Assembly: GCA_032173965.1 (NCBI GenBank) | Contig: CM063290.1 | Coordinates: 1,364,001-1,428,000 of the forward strand | Length of the DNA: 64,000 nt | Source: Sitta carolinensis | Lineage: Eukaryota; Chordata; Aves; Passeriformes; Sittidae | Reading direction: 5' to 3' | Shown: one piece after another, positions 1-12,499 of the stretch | Position numbering within the stretch: position 1 is the first letter of the stretch | Layout: every line of letters starts with the position of its first letter | The notes under the pieces: generated by a model | What the model was told of the DNA's origin: nothing | Database searches by the model: none | What the model saw: the letters and a program-made list of their open reading frames with translations, nothing else | Translations under genes and position numbers: made by a program

Positions 1-184
1 GGCAAGGAGCAGGCTTGTTTGGAGGAAGCGTTTCTAAGCCTCCTCTGATTTTTGGACCTTTCACTTGTTTGGAATTATAAAATAATGTGGCGAACTTAAA
101 CGAAATAATCTGAATTGTTGATCAGTGCTAGGACATGAGGGAGTAGTTTTAATGAAGAAGGATGTAGATGGGATATTGGGAAGA

Positions 185-356
185 AATTCCTGGCTGGAAG
201 GGAGGGAAGCCCTGGCATGGGTGTGCCCAGAGCAGCTGGGGCTGCCCCTGGATCCCTGGCAGTGCCCAGGCTAGGATGGACACTGGGGCTGGGAGCAGCC
301 TGGGATGGTGGGATTTAATGTCCCTTCCAGCCCAAACCTCTCTGTGATTCCCTGAT
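185..356 (+). mobile_element. CR1 LINE, 3' end fragment
   Basis: The sequence follows the CR1 3' untranslated wording: CCCAGAGCAGCTGGGGCTGC, a GGATCCCTGGCAGTGCCCA segment, then TGTCCCTTCCAGCCCAAACC and a CTGTGATTCC tail. There is no poly(A). CR1 copies in birds are usually truncated at the 5' end, as here. The copy is old, with many substitutions. Confidence 0.8.
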
Positions 357-411
357 TTCCCTCCAGGCTTTCGCTTCCATCTTGGCCATCTGTGCTGTAC
401 AGGCACAGGAG

Positions 412-648
412 CTGGGAGCTGGGGTTATCCTGGAGAAAGGAGATCAGGATTCATCGGACACAACCTGAGAGGAGCCCAGGGGGAGCTGGGGGGTTATCCT
501 GGAGGAAAGGAGATTCAGGGATGTCCATCTGGGAACACAAACCTGAGAGGAGCCCAGGGGGAGCTGGGGGGTTATCCTGGAGGAAAGGAGACTCAGGGAT
601 GTCCATCTGGGAACACAAACCTGAGAGGAGCCCAGGGGGAGCTGGGGA
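412..648. repeat. 78-bp minisatellite, about 3 copies
   Basis: The motif GAGAGGAGCCCAGGGGGAGC recurs at a spacing of exactly 78 bp (near 467, 545 and 623). The second and third units are almost identical; the first is diverged. As 78 is a multiple of three, the array keeps a frame open, but no gene signals accompany it. Confidence 0.85.
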
Positions 649-2454
649 TGCTCAGCTGGAACAGAGGAGCCCCAGGGGTGCCCTCCTCACTCTGCAGCTC
701 TGAGAGGGGGCTGTGCCCAGGGGGTCTCTGGCTGCAGCAGCACTGACACATCCAGAGGGAAACCCAGGCTGGAGAGCAGGGAAAAGCTGTTCATGGACAG
801 AGGGATAAAGTTCTGGGGTGTTCTTCCTGGGGAGGTGGTGGAGTGCCCATCCCTGATGGGGATTAAAAACACTCCCTGTGTTTTTAGGGTCTGTGTGAGG
901 GGTTGGGCTGGGCTCCATGACCCTGGAGGGCTCTGCCCACCTGGACATTCTGGGATTCTCTCCCTCCTCAGCAGGAGTGAAACCCTACAGATGAGCTGGG
1001 TTTATGTTGTTGTGCCTCCACTCCCTTTCCCTGCAGTCAGTTCCATTGGAGGGGGAAGGTTCTTGCATCTCCCCATGGAGGAGAGACTGTCCAACCAAAT
1101 TTTCCATCCTGAGACCTTCTGAGGCTGGTTCCCAAAAGAACTTTCCACATGCAGAGGTTGCTCTTGACCTTCAGGTCCTCTTCTGCTCCTGGAGGAATCC
1201 CCAGGTCCCTTCCTGCAATGAAACCCCTGCAGTTCCCCAGCAGAATCCATCAGCACATGGGGCAGTTATTGGACAATAATTCAGCATCCCATTGGGTTTA
1301 TTCCCTTTTTTCATGGATTCTGGCAGCCTGATGCATTGCACCTTTTCTGGGGATGATTTCCACTCCAGCCCTCGATTTTTACCTTATTTACAATGGTAAA
1401 AAGATAAACCCCAGCATCTTCAAATGCCCTGAAAGGCGAGGCTGGAAATGCTTTGGGTGACCTGAAGGCAGGAGTGGGGAGCCCCTGAGGGAACATTCTG
1501 GATTCTCCTGGACCCTGCCTCAGCCCTCAGCTGCTCCCAGCAGCTGAAGCTCTTGTAGTACAAGGCCCATGTAATGGTGAATTACTTGGGGGGGATTTCT
1601 CCTGGAAGCAGCAGGCGCAGGCCATTCTGCAGATGGATTAAGGAATTGATCAGGAATTGCCTTGCCTGCTCAGGCCAGAATCTTCTGAGATTAATGAGCT
1701 CATGCTGTGGCCAAGAGGGAAAAGGATTTTTTTTTCCCATTGATTCCTGCCAGGTGGGCAGTGCTGGGGCTTGGGCAAATATTGGGGAAATCCAGAAAGT
1801 GCCTTTTTGGGAGGGTGTTCAGCCAGGAAAGGGCAGTGCAGTGAGGAGGCTTTGTGTATCTCCTTTTCCTTTTCATTTCCTCCTTTGCTCTGCCTTTATT
1901 TCCTGGCCACATTAAACACTGTTAAAGGAAGCCTGGATGAAGTTTTGGGTAATGTTGCAGTGGGAGTTTCTGCTGGGAGTTAATTTACAGGTCCCCTGTG
2001 AGTCAGGAGCATGAAGATGGAAGAGAGGGAAGGGTTTTATATGGAGTGGGAGCCACTAAATCTGATTTAAAGGGTCACAGTGTGGTTTTTATTGAGGAGG
2101 ACAAAAGATTAAAGTCCATCAATTAATTTATTAAAAAAAAACAAAACAAGCTTTAGGCCCCAGAGCTTGTTGGAAGCTCTTTCCATGAGCTTTAAAGGTC
2201 ATTTTAATAATATTGCTGGGTTTTTTTCTTTTTTTAAACATTCAGGCTACAGTAACTCAGTTAAGTTGATAGTAGATAATTAGGTCTTGATGTTATAGGC
2301 TTGAAATTTTATATGCTGCAGGTTTTAGATACAATTCTTGAAAATTTTACTCTGCACTGCAATATATTCTGACTCATGGGAGTGCCTTATTTTGAAGGTT
2401 ATGGGAGAGGAATTTTCTTCTGATAAAGCTTCCTAGGTTCTGAAATATTTATTT

Positions 2455-2760
2455 GCTCCAAGCCCCAGTGTCCAGCCTGGCCTTGGGCACTGCCAGGGAT
2501 CCAGGGGCAGCCCCAGCTGCTCTGGGAATCCCACCCAGCCCCTCCCAGGGAGCAATTCCCAATCTTTCCAGCCCTGCCCTGTGTGCTGTTCCCCTGTCCC
2601 CAGTCTCAGCTCTCCTGCAGCCCCTCCAGGCCCTGGAATGTGCTGGAAGCTCTCCCTGGAGCTTCTCCTCTCCATCCTTGGTTCTCTCCTTTCTGTGTCC
2701 TGCAGCTTTTGGGGCAGGGGCTGATTCCAGGCAGTTCCCTCTGGCCCAGGGGGGCTCTGG
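2455..2760 (-). mobile_element. CR1 LINE fragment, reverse orientation
   Basis: Read on the minus strand, it carries the CR1 order: a CCTGGAGCTTCTCC-type block, the GGGGCTGCAGGAGAGCTGAG block, the GGGAGGGGCTGGGTGGGATT block, the AGCAGCTGGGGCTGCCCCTG block and the CACTGGGGCTTGGAGC end. It is truncated before the terminal tail. Confidence 0.75.
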
Positions 2761-3689
2761 AGTATCCCAGGGAAAATTCCAATTTTGTGCCCCCTCCCAG
2801 CCTGGGCTCTGCAGGCAGCAGAAATCTGGGAAGAGCTGCAGGATTCCCCCTTGGAAGTGGAGCCCCAGTGCAGGGCTGCATTGGAGCATTGCTGGGGAGG
2901 GCGTTCATCACAGTTTAGGCAAGGTTTTTAAAACAGATTCCCCTTCAGTGCTTTCCCAAGCTCTGTCCAAACGGGTTTTTTAACAATTCTGAACATTTCC
3001 CTCATCTTGGACCGAGGATCCTTCCGTGAGCTCCAGCACTTGTGCTCCAGAGCCCCCTCCACGTGGGCAATGTGCTGAAACCCCTTCTGCAGTGTGGGAA
3101 GGGCCATTCTGGGAGCTCCACATGCCATTCCAGCGTGGCAGTTTCCCCACAGCATCCCAGTGCCACTCGTGTGTGCCAGCAGCAAGCCAGGGCTCCCTGT
3201 TCCAGGCTGCCTGCCCTCTCCTGCTCTGCCTTTCATCTCAGCCTGGGTTTATGTAATGCAAGAGAAATGTTGCTAACGTGATTATACTTTTCTATCTTAT
3301 TAGCTCCAATACTGAGCACAATAAAATGGAAAACTGTTTAAATGTTATGTTTAAGTGCTTGAGATAAGAGTTCTTGTAAATGAAATGTGATTACATTTCT
3401 GTAATAGATCTTCTCTGTCTGCTCGGACTTCGTCGAGCAATGTAATTCTTTGGGGATTGCTGTTTCTGAGTTTGATTTCCTTCTTTTTTTTTTTTTTTTA
3501 TTTAAAATTTTGGTAGCAACAGCCATGTGAAATGTAACACACCACCAGACAATGCTGAGAAATCTCTTGAAAAGGCACGGTGTCCTCACCCACGGCTCCC
3601 TAGTTTTCTTTTGTGATAACCAATTCTGAATTAAACATAATTCCCCAACATCACCTTGAATTTCCATCTGGGCAACCCGATGTTCTTAA

Positions 3690-4560
3690 GCGTTTTTGCA
3701 TTTACCTAATGCTCTGGGCTATTTTGGATGGCAAACTGTGACTATCTCCAAAGTGGAGATGAGCTGAATAACAATTGTTTGCTGCTCTTCCCCTGGATCT
3801 CCCTGCAGAACCTGCAGCCTGCAAAGGCTGAGCGAGTGGCAGATAGCTTTTGTCAGCCCTTATCCAGCCTGTACACTTGTAAGGAAGAGCAGGGATAATC
3901 ACCTCAATCTAATTAGGGGTTAAAAGAGGCCATGACTGTGATGTGGCACTGAGACACCTTACTGTAGCAATCCTGTTTGCATTAGAAAAATAAGGTTGTC
4001 ATATTGATTATTCAAATGAGCTTCTCTTGGCCCTGCCTCAATGGCTGCGTGCAGCTGAAGCACTGGAAGGTCCCAGCTTTGGAGCATGGATTATGTGAGG
4101 TCTTGTTTGCTCATTTAAGGGCTTTCAAACTCAGGCTGAGGGAGTTTTATCCTGAGAATTAAGGGTTTAAGTGACCACTGGAAAATGAACTTGGGCTGGC
4201 CTGGCTGAGGGCTGTGATTGCTCCGAGCCATTCGGTGAAGGCCAATGGATTTGCTTCCCATCTTTCATGGAAAAATCAGTATTGGAGTGAGCAGGTCTTG
4301 TTTGGGCATTAATTGATGTGCAGTTCAAAGTCAGGCAGAGCTGGAAAGAATAAAGGAATTGCATTCAGATCAATTGCACATCCAAGAGAGAGCGAATTCC
4401 CCCGGCTCTGGCTTGGGGGGCCGCGGTTTAATTTTTAGAACAAATAAATATTTATCTGCTGCTGGGCTATTCCAGCTTCTCAAATGTTTCTCAGATTTGG
4501 TTGTTTGTCCTTGCCCAGTGAGGTCTGTGACATCCTGCAGGATGTGCTGAGTTCAGCCTC
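3690..4560. promoter_or_regulatory. Candidate conserved non-coding element
   Basis: A stretch free of CR1 or array wording, with homeodomain-type cores such as the palindrome CTAATTAG at 3909-3916 and a GATAATC near 3894. It contrasts with the G/C-rich, decayed repeats around it. Enhancer function is inferred from texture only; no alignment was possible. Confidence 0.3.
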
Positions 4561-6447
4561 CCTCCTGATGGGAAGAAGGGGATAAAAAGGCCAATTTATG
4601 CATTTTTAAAATCCTTTTTGGCCCGTTTTTAGTGCACCAAGTACCACGTGCTAGGCTGTGTTGTGTGGACAGGGACTGGGTGTTTTACTGCTGGTTTTGC
4701 CTCTGGTTTGTGCAGCTTCTGTCATTGCAGATTTACAAGGAAAAGCCCAGCTGGAATGCCAGCTGTGAAGCAGAGTTTGCAAATTTTACCCCGTGGCTGA
4801 AGTGATTTCCCCCCCCCTTTACCTGCACTTTGAACAGCTCTTGGCTGGGCAAAAACCCCAAACACAGAGAAACAACTACTCTTTAATCCTCATTTGCAGC
4901 TTTATTTTTAAATCCTCCAGTTTCTAACATTCTCTGCTTTTGGTACTGGTGTAAAAACCACTCAGCCAAATGCTGACCTGCTTGACTGAAGCCAAGCTGA
5001 CCAGAGCAAGGGGATTTTTTTGATTTTACATATTTATATATTATTTATTTATGTTGCTAGAACTCATTTGAAAGGCCTGAAGATTTTCAAGAAGTGTTGC
5101 TGTAACTTTGCAATATCTTGCTTGGATGAGTTGAGCTGCTCCTGTGCTGCCTTTGTGTGCCAGGCCCCTCTGTGCTGAGCTTTGTGCTGAGCCCCAGGAG
5201 GATTTTCCAGGTTTGATTGCCTGGAATGATCCCAGTTCCACTTCCTGGGGCCACCCCTTGGTGGCACTTCTTTGCCAGACACAAGAATTTTGTCTCTTGA
5301 ACTTGCAGCTTTCAGCCCTAACTGAAAATGGAGGAAAAACCAATATATAAGGGTTTTTTTATCCCAGCAATATCATGGTGCTGTTTGTGGAGATCAGTCC
5401 CTCGTTATGAAATTATTGACTTTATTTGTGTAATTTTTTATTTTCTCTTAATCCCTTTCAGCCACAAGTATTCCAGTGTTCCCCACCACATTCTTCCACC
5501 AGCAGTTAGCAAAGAATTCAGGTTGTGCTGGATGGTGGCAGTGAGACTGAATGGATGCACATCTTAAAGAGAGGGAAATAAGGAAAACATGAAGAGTGTT
5601 GTAATGGGGGAAAACCCTTCATCCTGGGAGCATCACAGGGAGGCAGAACTTGCAGCTGACAGTGGGGTTTGGCTGCTCCTCCTTTCAGAAATACCAAAAG
5701 CTCCATTCCCACCTGAGCTCAGCTGGCTCTGGGCTGGCTGAGGTCACCCCCTGGAAATCTGGGGTAAAGATCAGCATTTTCCTGGGGAGCAGCACCCCTT
5801 GGGCTGGGCTCAGGGCAGCAGCTCTGTGGTTCAGGGATGGTGGAGTTGGGGTTTTGGGAGCCTGGGTGGGTCAGTGAGAGCCAGGGGTTCAGCTTGGACA
5901 TGGGGAGGAATTCCTGAATTCCTTCCCTGGAGAGCTGGGTGAGCACCAGCAGGGCTGGAGCACCCAAAAAATCACATTTAAATTTCCTGCTGGAGTTTAG
6001 CTGTGGGATGGGGTCACCTGCATCATCCACATCCCACCTCTTCTCCATGGGCTGGGAATCCTCTGCCCTGCAAGGATCTGGCCTCTTATTTGGTCTTTTT
6101 TTTTAAAAAAAATAGAATATTTCACTTCACCTCCAAGATTTGCAGCTACAACAGGAAGTGCTGGTTTAACCATTGACCTCCAAATTCCTTAAGATCCAAG
6201 TTTCCTTGGAGCCTGCCTTGTTTATGGTGCTCAATTCCTTCAGGAATCTCTTCACTCTATACTAAAAAAATAACCTTTGAAGGAAAAATAACCTTTGAAG
6301 GAAATCTTGGCTGTAGAACGAGACATGGCTTATATTTTTGTCTTTTTTCTGGTCTCATTTTGGTGGTAAACCAATAATGCAACACTAATTATATTGATTT
6401 TGTTGAAGAAATGCCAAAATATAAAATGTTTTTGGGGGATTCTAGGC

Positions 6448-6545
6448 GAAAGTGTCCCTGCTTGTGAGGGGGGGAGCTGGAATGAGATGGGCTTTAAAGG
6501 GCTTTTAATCCTCTTCCAAGCCAAACCATTCTGGGATTCCTGGTC
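6448..6545 (+). mobile_element. CR1 LINE 3' tail
   Basis: The CR1 end is clear: a GTGTCCCTGC start, GAGATGGGCTTTAAAGGGC, then CCAAACCATTCTGGGATTCC. Only the last 100 bp or so are present. Confidence 0.8.
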
Positions 6546-7414
6546 TAGACATTGGCTTGGGAGTTTGTGCCATCCTGCAAAGCTGGATCTGGGAAGAAGT
6601 GCCAAAGAAAACAGGTGGGGTTTGTTTTTCAGGGCAGTAAAAGGTTAAAAAGCAAATTATTGTTAGGGAGAGAGTGAAATGGGTGCAAGCAGTGGGGTGT
6701 GGTGAGAGGTTCAGGTTTAATAAACTTCAGTTTAATAACTGAAGGAGCTTCTGGTGCCCCTCAAGGAGCAGGAAGAGCTCAGACAGCTCGTGGGGGTTTT
6801 CTTAGGCTGTCAGATTTTCTACCAAAAATACAAATTGTGGTTTAGGGGAGCTTGCAGAGCTTTCCTTGTTGGCCAGCAGGCTGTGTGCAGCTCAGAGGAG
6901 CCCAGCCTGGGATCCTGGGAAAAGCAAGGTGGGAGCTGCTGGAGATGGCATCATCCCTTTAGTGATCCCTGTGCATCCTTCCTCAGCTCCAATCAACTGG
7001 CTTCAATTTGATTTTTTTTTCCCCTTTTTTATTAATTTCAAAGCCTTTTTGAAGTTCTTTAAAGAATTTTTATCCCTGTGTATTAGGCTTGGGTTTGGTC
7101 AGACGTGTTTGAGACTTGCAGTCAGTTCCTGGTTGTATTGAATTTGGAGGCAACATTATTTCTTCCTCTTCATTTGTGGCCAAGGAACTTGAGGAATTCC
7201 CCCTCAAGCTTGAATAACTTTAGCTGTCCCTTTGAGACTTTCATAAATTTTTATAAAATTCTCAAAGATTTGTAATTTTTATAAATTTTATAAGTTTGTC
7301 TTGTGACACAGTCCAGCATGGAAGTTGTTAGGAGATACAATTTCCTCTCTGCACCTTAGGGCTGCTTGGAATGATCCTCTTGGGGAAACCAAAGGTTTCA
7401 AAGCCAGTTGAGAT

Positions 7415-7416
<2 letters not shown>

Positions 7417-7457
<41 letters not shown>
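7417..7457. repeat. Poly(A) run of 41 bases
   Basis: An uninterrupted run of 41 A. No recognisable retrocopied gene precedes it, so it is called a simple repeat, not a retrogene tail. Its length is likely to vary between individuals and sequencing runs. Confidence 0.9.
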
Positions 7458-7461
<4 letters not shown>

Positions 7462-8754
7462 AATTGTGAAGGAAAGCCTGCCACTCAAATCTGACCAAAA
7501 AGCTGAGGTAGCTGAGGAGATGAAATTTCTCTTGTCAAATCAAGTAGGTTTGCTCTGTTCAGGAATTGGGAAAAGTTTGTTTTGTGGAGGAGTGAAAACC
7601 TGACCCATCTGAGACATTGTGGGAGTTCTTGGGGAGATCAGCCCAGGCTGGGTGGAGGAAGGAGAGCAGTTAAACCAGAGTCAGCAGCAGCATTTCCAGA
7701 CTGGAATTCTGTCCTCCCAACAGGGATGCTAAAAAGCACGAGGTTTCAGGGTGCTGCAATGGGATTAAATGCTGGAATTTCAGCCAAAAGTGGGAATTTG
7801 TGGGGCTCAGCTGAGCTTGGCCATGATTCCCAAAGGGCTGCCCCTCCTCCTCAGGGATGCTGGGAACCTTTTTTGAGTCTTTGGGCTTAAAATCTGTGTC
7901 CCCAAGGACTGCTGGGTGCTGCTGCTCCTTCTCCTGAGCCCTGCAAATCAGCTGGTTGTTGGTTCATTATTATTTTTTAATCACTTGTTTGTTTTTCAGC
8001 AGGGTTGGTGTCATCCTGCTGCTGGCTAGAGAGGAAGGGAGCTCATCCCAAATTTCTCCTGGGGTTTTTTTTGGGGACTTTATTCATCTTCCTTAAAGTC
8101 CTGACCTGCTGTTTGACATCTGCCACTTCCTCTTAATTTTTGTTCCAAGTGCAGCATCTTGTGCTCCTTCAAAATTCTGTGAGTTTTTAATTAAAAATTT
8201 TATTTTAGGTCCTTTTTGGGAGGGAGTGCAATAAAACCAGCTGTATCCTGGTAGTTCCTAGATAGACATTTAGGGTTTGGGGTTGGTAAAGGATTTTTTT
8301 AATTGCAAGAACATCTCTGTGCTTAGAAGCTTTGAAGAACTTGTGAAGTGCAAAGAGCAAAAATAAAGCTGTGACTTGTGGTGTTTAGATTTTCCATAAA
8401 AGAATAGAAAGGAGAGTTTAGGGAGGAGTGTGGGGAAGAAGTTGTTTGAGTTCCAGTTTGGGTTAGAAAATAAAGTATCTGAGTTCTGCAAATAGAATCA
8501 GAAGTGGTGAGTGAGGAGTGCCTGGGTTTGAGGAGAGGGATTTTTGCTGATCAATAAAATAAATAAAAAGTATCTTCAGCTCTAAATTGGTTGTAGGTTG
8601 GATAAGCTGAGCTCGGCTCAGATATTAAATATAAATTTAGCTTTGTTCTCTGAACTGAGATCTGGGGGGATTACAGAAAGAAGGAAGAATTGGGGAAAAA
8701 AAAAAGAAAAGAGTAATTTGTTTCTGAAGTCAGTAGAGAAGCTTTAAATTGCCA

Positions 8755-8830
8755 CTGTAGAATCCTTGAGGTTGGAAATGATCTCCAAGAGCATCAATCC
8801 CAACCTTTAAATCCAAATATGCAGTAAGAG
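8755..8830 (-). mobile_element. CR1-like 3' tail, old copy
   Basis: The wording TAGAATCCTTGAGGTTGGAA followed by ATGATCTCCAAGAGCATCAA resembles the reverse complement of avian CR1 ends (AATCAT-GGTTGGAA-AGACCTC-AAGATCATC). The match is partial and only about 75 bp. Confidence 0.5.
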
Positions 8831-9599
8831 AATGAGATCCCTGCAGTGGAACCAAGGCTGTGGCTTGTAATGTGAATTTTGAGCACTGAGCAAAAGCATG
8901 AAGAGTTTTATTCACAGGTCTTAGTGGAAAGTTGGATGCCAGCAAATAAGTTTAAAATACTTAATGAACTTCTACAAGATTTTTCTCCTCTTGGGAAGAA
9001 TTGATGGCGCAGAGTCTTAGAAAAGAATTACAAATAATTAATTCAGATAAATTGGAGGTTGCCTTGTTTCCTAGGCAGAGAGCCTTTAATTGGTAACTTT
9101 ATTTTTACTGAATATTTAACGAGCAACTGGCAAATGTTTCCCTAAGCACAATTTTCATGAGCATTTCCTGGGTTTGGAGCAGTTTATAATGAATTTAGAC
9201 AGAGATGGAGCCCTTCAAACACGTGTGAAGTATTTACCAGAGATTATTGCAGAACTTGTTTAATGAGCATAGATAGTTTAAAAAAAAAAAAACAAACCAA
9301 CCCCAAACTAAACAGGCTTGAGGTTTCCTTGTGGGATTTTTTTTTTTTTTTTTTTTATATATCACCAGACTGAGGGCCTGAAGGAATAGAGGAAGTGAAT
9401 GGACACCAATGTATCCAAATATCTCATTTTGCCTAAAAGCAAGTGCCGGCAGATAAATGCCCATAAAGGGATTTCTTTCTTAAGCCCCATGGATTTTATT
9501 TTTTTTTTTTTTATTTTTTTTTTTTTTTTTTGCTGCAACTTTTTGTGTGAGTTTGAAATGAAACCCATTCATCCAGTGCCCCAAAGAAGGGCCTTATTG

Positions 9600-10480
9600 A
9601 ATGGAATAACAGTGTAATGTACCATTGAAGGCAGGATTGAAAGTGATTATCTTGTTAACTCTTGACAGTTACCGCCAGCTTGAAATAGAACTGGCAGGCT
9701 TGATTTGCAAATGAATTAGAGCTTTTTCATTTGGTGCCAGGATCATCTTTTTATATTCTGATATGACAGATGCTATGTTCCACGCTTTTGTTTCTCTTCG
9801 CTCTTCCACTTGCAAATAAAAAACAAAAGATTATGATAGTCGTTTTATTTGCATCTTTTCTCTAGGAGTTTATTCTTTGTCTCGAAGTTTTTAATCTTAT
9901 ATTTTTTCCCCAACAATTTGTCGAAGAACAGTATTGTTCCCTCAGAATAACATTTCATTAGGTTAAGTACAGCAGTAATTGGGTGAATGAGGGGGGATTT
10001 AGGAGCTTTCAGCAAATGGAAAATTGATTGTACTCAAATTGTTTTAGCGCTTAGAACATTTAGATTTCCTCCCTGCCTTACCCTCGCGTTTCACATTGCA
10101 AGGAGCACAGGAGAAGCCCCCGTCCCTGCTCGTGGCAGCACGTGTGTCATTAATTAGTGGCAGCCCCTGGATTAGATTGCAGATTGAGATTCTGCTGCCA
10201 TCCCCACGCAGATGGGGAGGTGTTGGCTATGATAATGACTCTGCTCTGCTCCGTGTTCCTCATTAACCTGCAACACTCTCAACCAGTCCAGAGAGTTTTT
10301 TTTCCCATCTTCCCCACGCTGGAAGTTGCTGGGCTTTGGTTAATATTCAGCGTGCTGGGCACTGCCACTGCTGGGCTGGCTGCTGTCAGCTGCTTTGTGC
10401 TTTGAGGCTAATTAGCAGCACTTCTGACTGCCACTGATGGCCATTATGGAAATGTTTGCCTACACTTTCACCTGCACGAT
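9600..10480. promoter_or_regulatory. Candidate conserved non-coding element
   Basis: Unique sequence with an exact POU octamer ATTTGCAT at 9847-9854, a TAATTA core at 10151-10156 and scattered CpG, with no CR1 or minisatellite wording. Such islands within a large intron beside a developmental gene are often enhancers. This is an inference from composition and motifs; cross-species alignment would decide it. Confidence 0.35.
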
Positions 10481-10679
10481 GTGTTTGAATTGAATAGCTA
10501 CTAAATAATATTACAGGCAAGGTAAAGCAGGCCAAAGTTGTCTGATTTATTTTGGGGTTGGTTAGCAGAGGCGGTGATGTTGCGGAGCGTGATGTTTAAT
10601 TGGGTGTGTTTGCTGGGAGTGCAGACAGGGAGGATGGAGGGTTTATTCCTTGGGAATAAGGGAGGAGAAATCCCACCCA

Positions 10680-11380
10680 TCCAGGGAAAACCAGGGGGAG
10701 AGATCAGGGGGAACCAGGGGAACCAACCAGAGGCAAAGCTGAGGAGAAAGCAGGGAAAGACAAGGCAAAGCCAGGGAAAAACCAACCAAAGTTGAGGAAA
10801 AACATAGGAAAAACCAGGGAAAAACCAACCAAAGCTAAGCAAAATCTACCAAAACCAAGGAAACCAACCAGGCAAAATCTAGGGGGAGAGACCAGGGGAA
10901 CCAACCAGGCAAAGCTGAGGAGAAGCCAGGGAAACAAAGCAGGCAAAGCCAGGGAAAAAACAACCAAAGCTGAGGAAAAACCAGGGAAAAACCAACCAAA
11001 GCTGAGGAAAAACGTGGGAAAAACCAGGGAAACCAACCAGGCAAAGCTGAGGAGAAGCCAGGGAAACAAAGCAGGCAAAGCCAGGGAAAAACCAACCAAA
11101 GCTGAGGTAAAAATCTGCCAAAACCAGGGAAAAAACAACCAGGCAAAGCCAGGGGGAGAGACCAGGGGAAACCAGGGAATCCAACCAGGCAAAAACCAGT
11201 TGGTTTTTTGGGAAAAACCAACCAAAGCTGAGGAAAAACCAGGTAAAACCAGGGGGTAAACCAGGTAAAACCAGAGGAACCAACCAGGCAAAGCCAGGGG
11301 AAAACCAACCAAAGCTGAGAAAGGATCTGGCAAAACCAGGGGATAAACGAGGCAAAGCTGGGGAAAAACCAGGGAAATGT
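10680..11380. repeat. Complex A/G-rich minisatellite (0.7 kb)
   Basis: The words CCAGGGAAAAACCAACCAAA and GCTGAGGAAAAACCAGG recur many times, mixed with AGGCAAAGCCAGGGGGAGAG. A higher-order unit of about 140-160 bp seems to be duplicated (compare 10905-11010 with 11040-11110). Open frames across it are low-complexity (Lys/Pro/Gln on +, Phe/Pro/Leu/Trp on -) and lack gene signals. Confidence 0.9.
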
Positions 11381-11684
11381 TGGATGTGCATGGAGCTGTT
11401 TATTTCTTTATAAACGTATTTTTTTTTTATGTTTAATGGTTTAAAAATCTGCAGGCTCTCAGGGCTACTTGGCAGACTGAGCTGTGGCCATAGGTCTGAT
11501 TTTGCCAAAACCAACATGTGAAATATAGTATTAATGACAGCTTTTTTTGCATAGTTTGATACAAATAATGTCATTAAAATGTGGTTATTTTACACAAATG
11601 TGCAAATACAAATTTTATCATTTCTAACATGTCTTTTAAATATACAAGTATTAACTCCAGTGATATAAACGATAATTTATGACA

Positions 11685-11765
11685 TAATTATGTAATATAT
11701 TTTTTTATGTAACAGTAATTACGTAATATAATTTATTTTATCCTCTATATTACGTAATATAGAAT
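11685..11765. promoter_or_regulatory. Cluster of TTAYGTAA sites with 20-bp palindrome
   Basis: Four octamers fit the PAR-bZIP/NFIL3/C/EBP half-palindrome class: TTATGTAA at 11688 and 11705, and TTACGTAA at 11719 and 11750. The last is the centre of a perfect 20-bp palindrome at 11744-11763. The surroundings are strongly AT-rich, so part of this may be a decayed AT repeat. Function is inferred. Confidence 0.35.
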
Positions 11766-11989
11766 AGGCTACAGAATACAATTGTGTAAGATCTCTAATA
11801 TAATCTGTTGGTTAACTAAAAGATAAAACCCTGCCACTGCCTGGCTGATTGATGCCCAGCAGCCTGGGGCTGGGAAGAGGTTTTCATTGGAAGTGACAGG
11901 TGCCCCAAGGTTTATTTAGGACAAGCTCAGCCTTGTCCTGCTTAGTTTGATAATGTTTTCCTTATGGATGTTCCAGCAGTGCATTTCCT

Positions 11990-12200
11990 GCGTTGGGGCC
12001 TTGTGTTACACCAATATTCCTGTCTGGGCTGCCTCAACTACAAATTGGCTGAACAGCCCGTGACACTTTTTCAATATTATTACATTAAACCAAGTGGATT
12101 TTGATTGATAACCTAATATTCAACTAATGCAAAACATCAATCATGGCGAGTATATTAATTATTTAATATTGCAGCCTAATTCAGGAATCGATGTGCTGCA
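11990..12200. promoter_or_regulatory. Candidate conserved element with paired PBX-type sites
   Basis: Unique sequence holding TGATTGAT at 12102-12109 and its reverse complement ATCAATCA at 12136-12143, the core recognised by PBX with HOX partners. TAAT cores also lie nearby. Conservation was not tested. Confidence 0.35.
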
Positions 12201-12499
12201 GGAGGGGAAGGGAAACTGGCTGTTCCAGAAGGGTTGAGCCAGGGGATGATTAAAAAACAGCCCCACCAAAGCCAGCTCTACCCCCGTGGGTTGGTTCGAT
12301 ACAAATCTTTATTCATTTGCCAATAATCTCCTCACATTTCCCACTTCAGGAGCGTTTTTATCAGTTTTGAGGGCTGTAATTGAATTAGGGCTGCTTTCAG
12401 CACGGGGCCCAGCGAGGTGCTGGGATATTGATGGCAGGGCCACGAGCTCCTGCCAGCCCTGGCCCAGAGGATCCAACCTCGCGGCAGGGCACTCCAGGA

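Noticed and set aside
7417..7457. Poly(A) tail of a processed pseudogene
   Set aside because: No spliced gene copy is recognisable upstream on either strand, and avian CR1 rarely makes poly(A)-tailed retrocopies.
10704..11574. 209- and 231-codon minus-strand frames, hydrophobic, membrane-protein-like
   Set aside because: Phe/Leu/Pro/Trp wording is the complement of the CCAGG/CCAACC array; the frame continues only by lack of stops.
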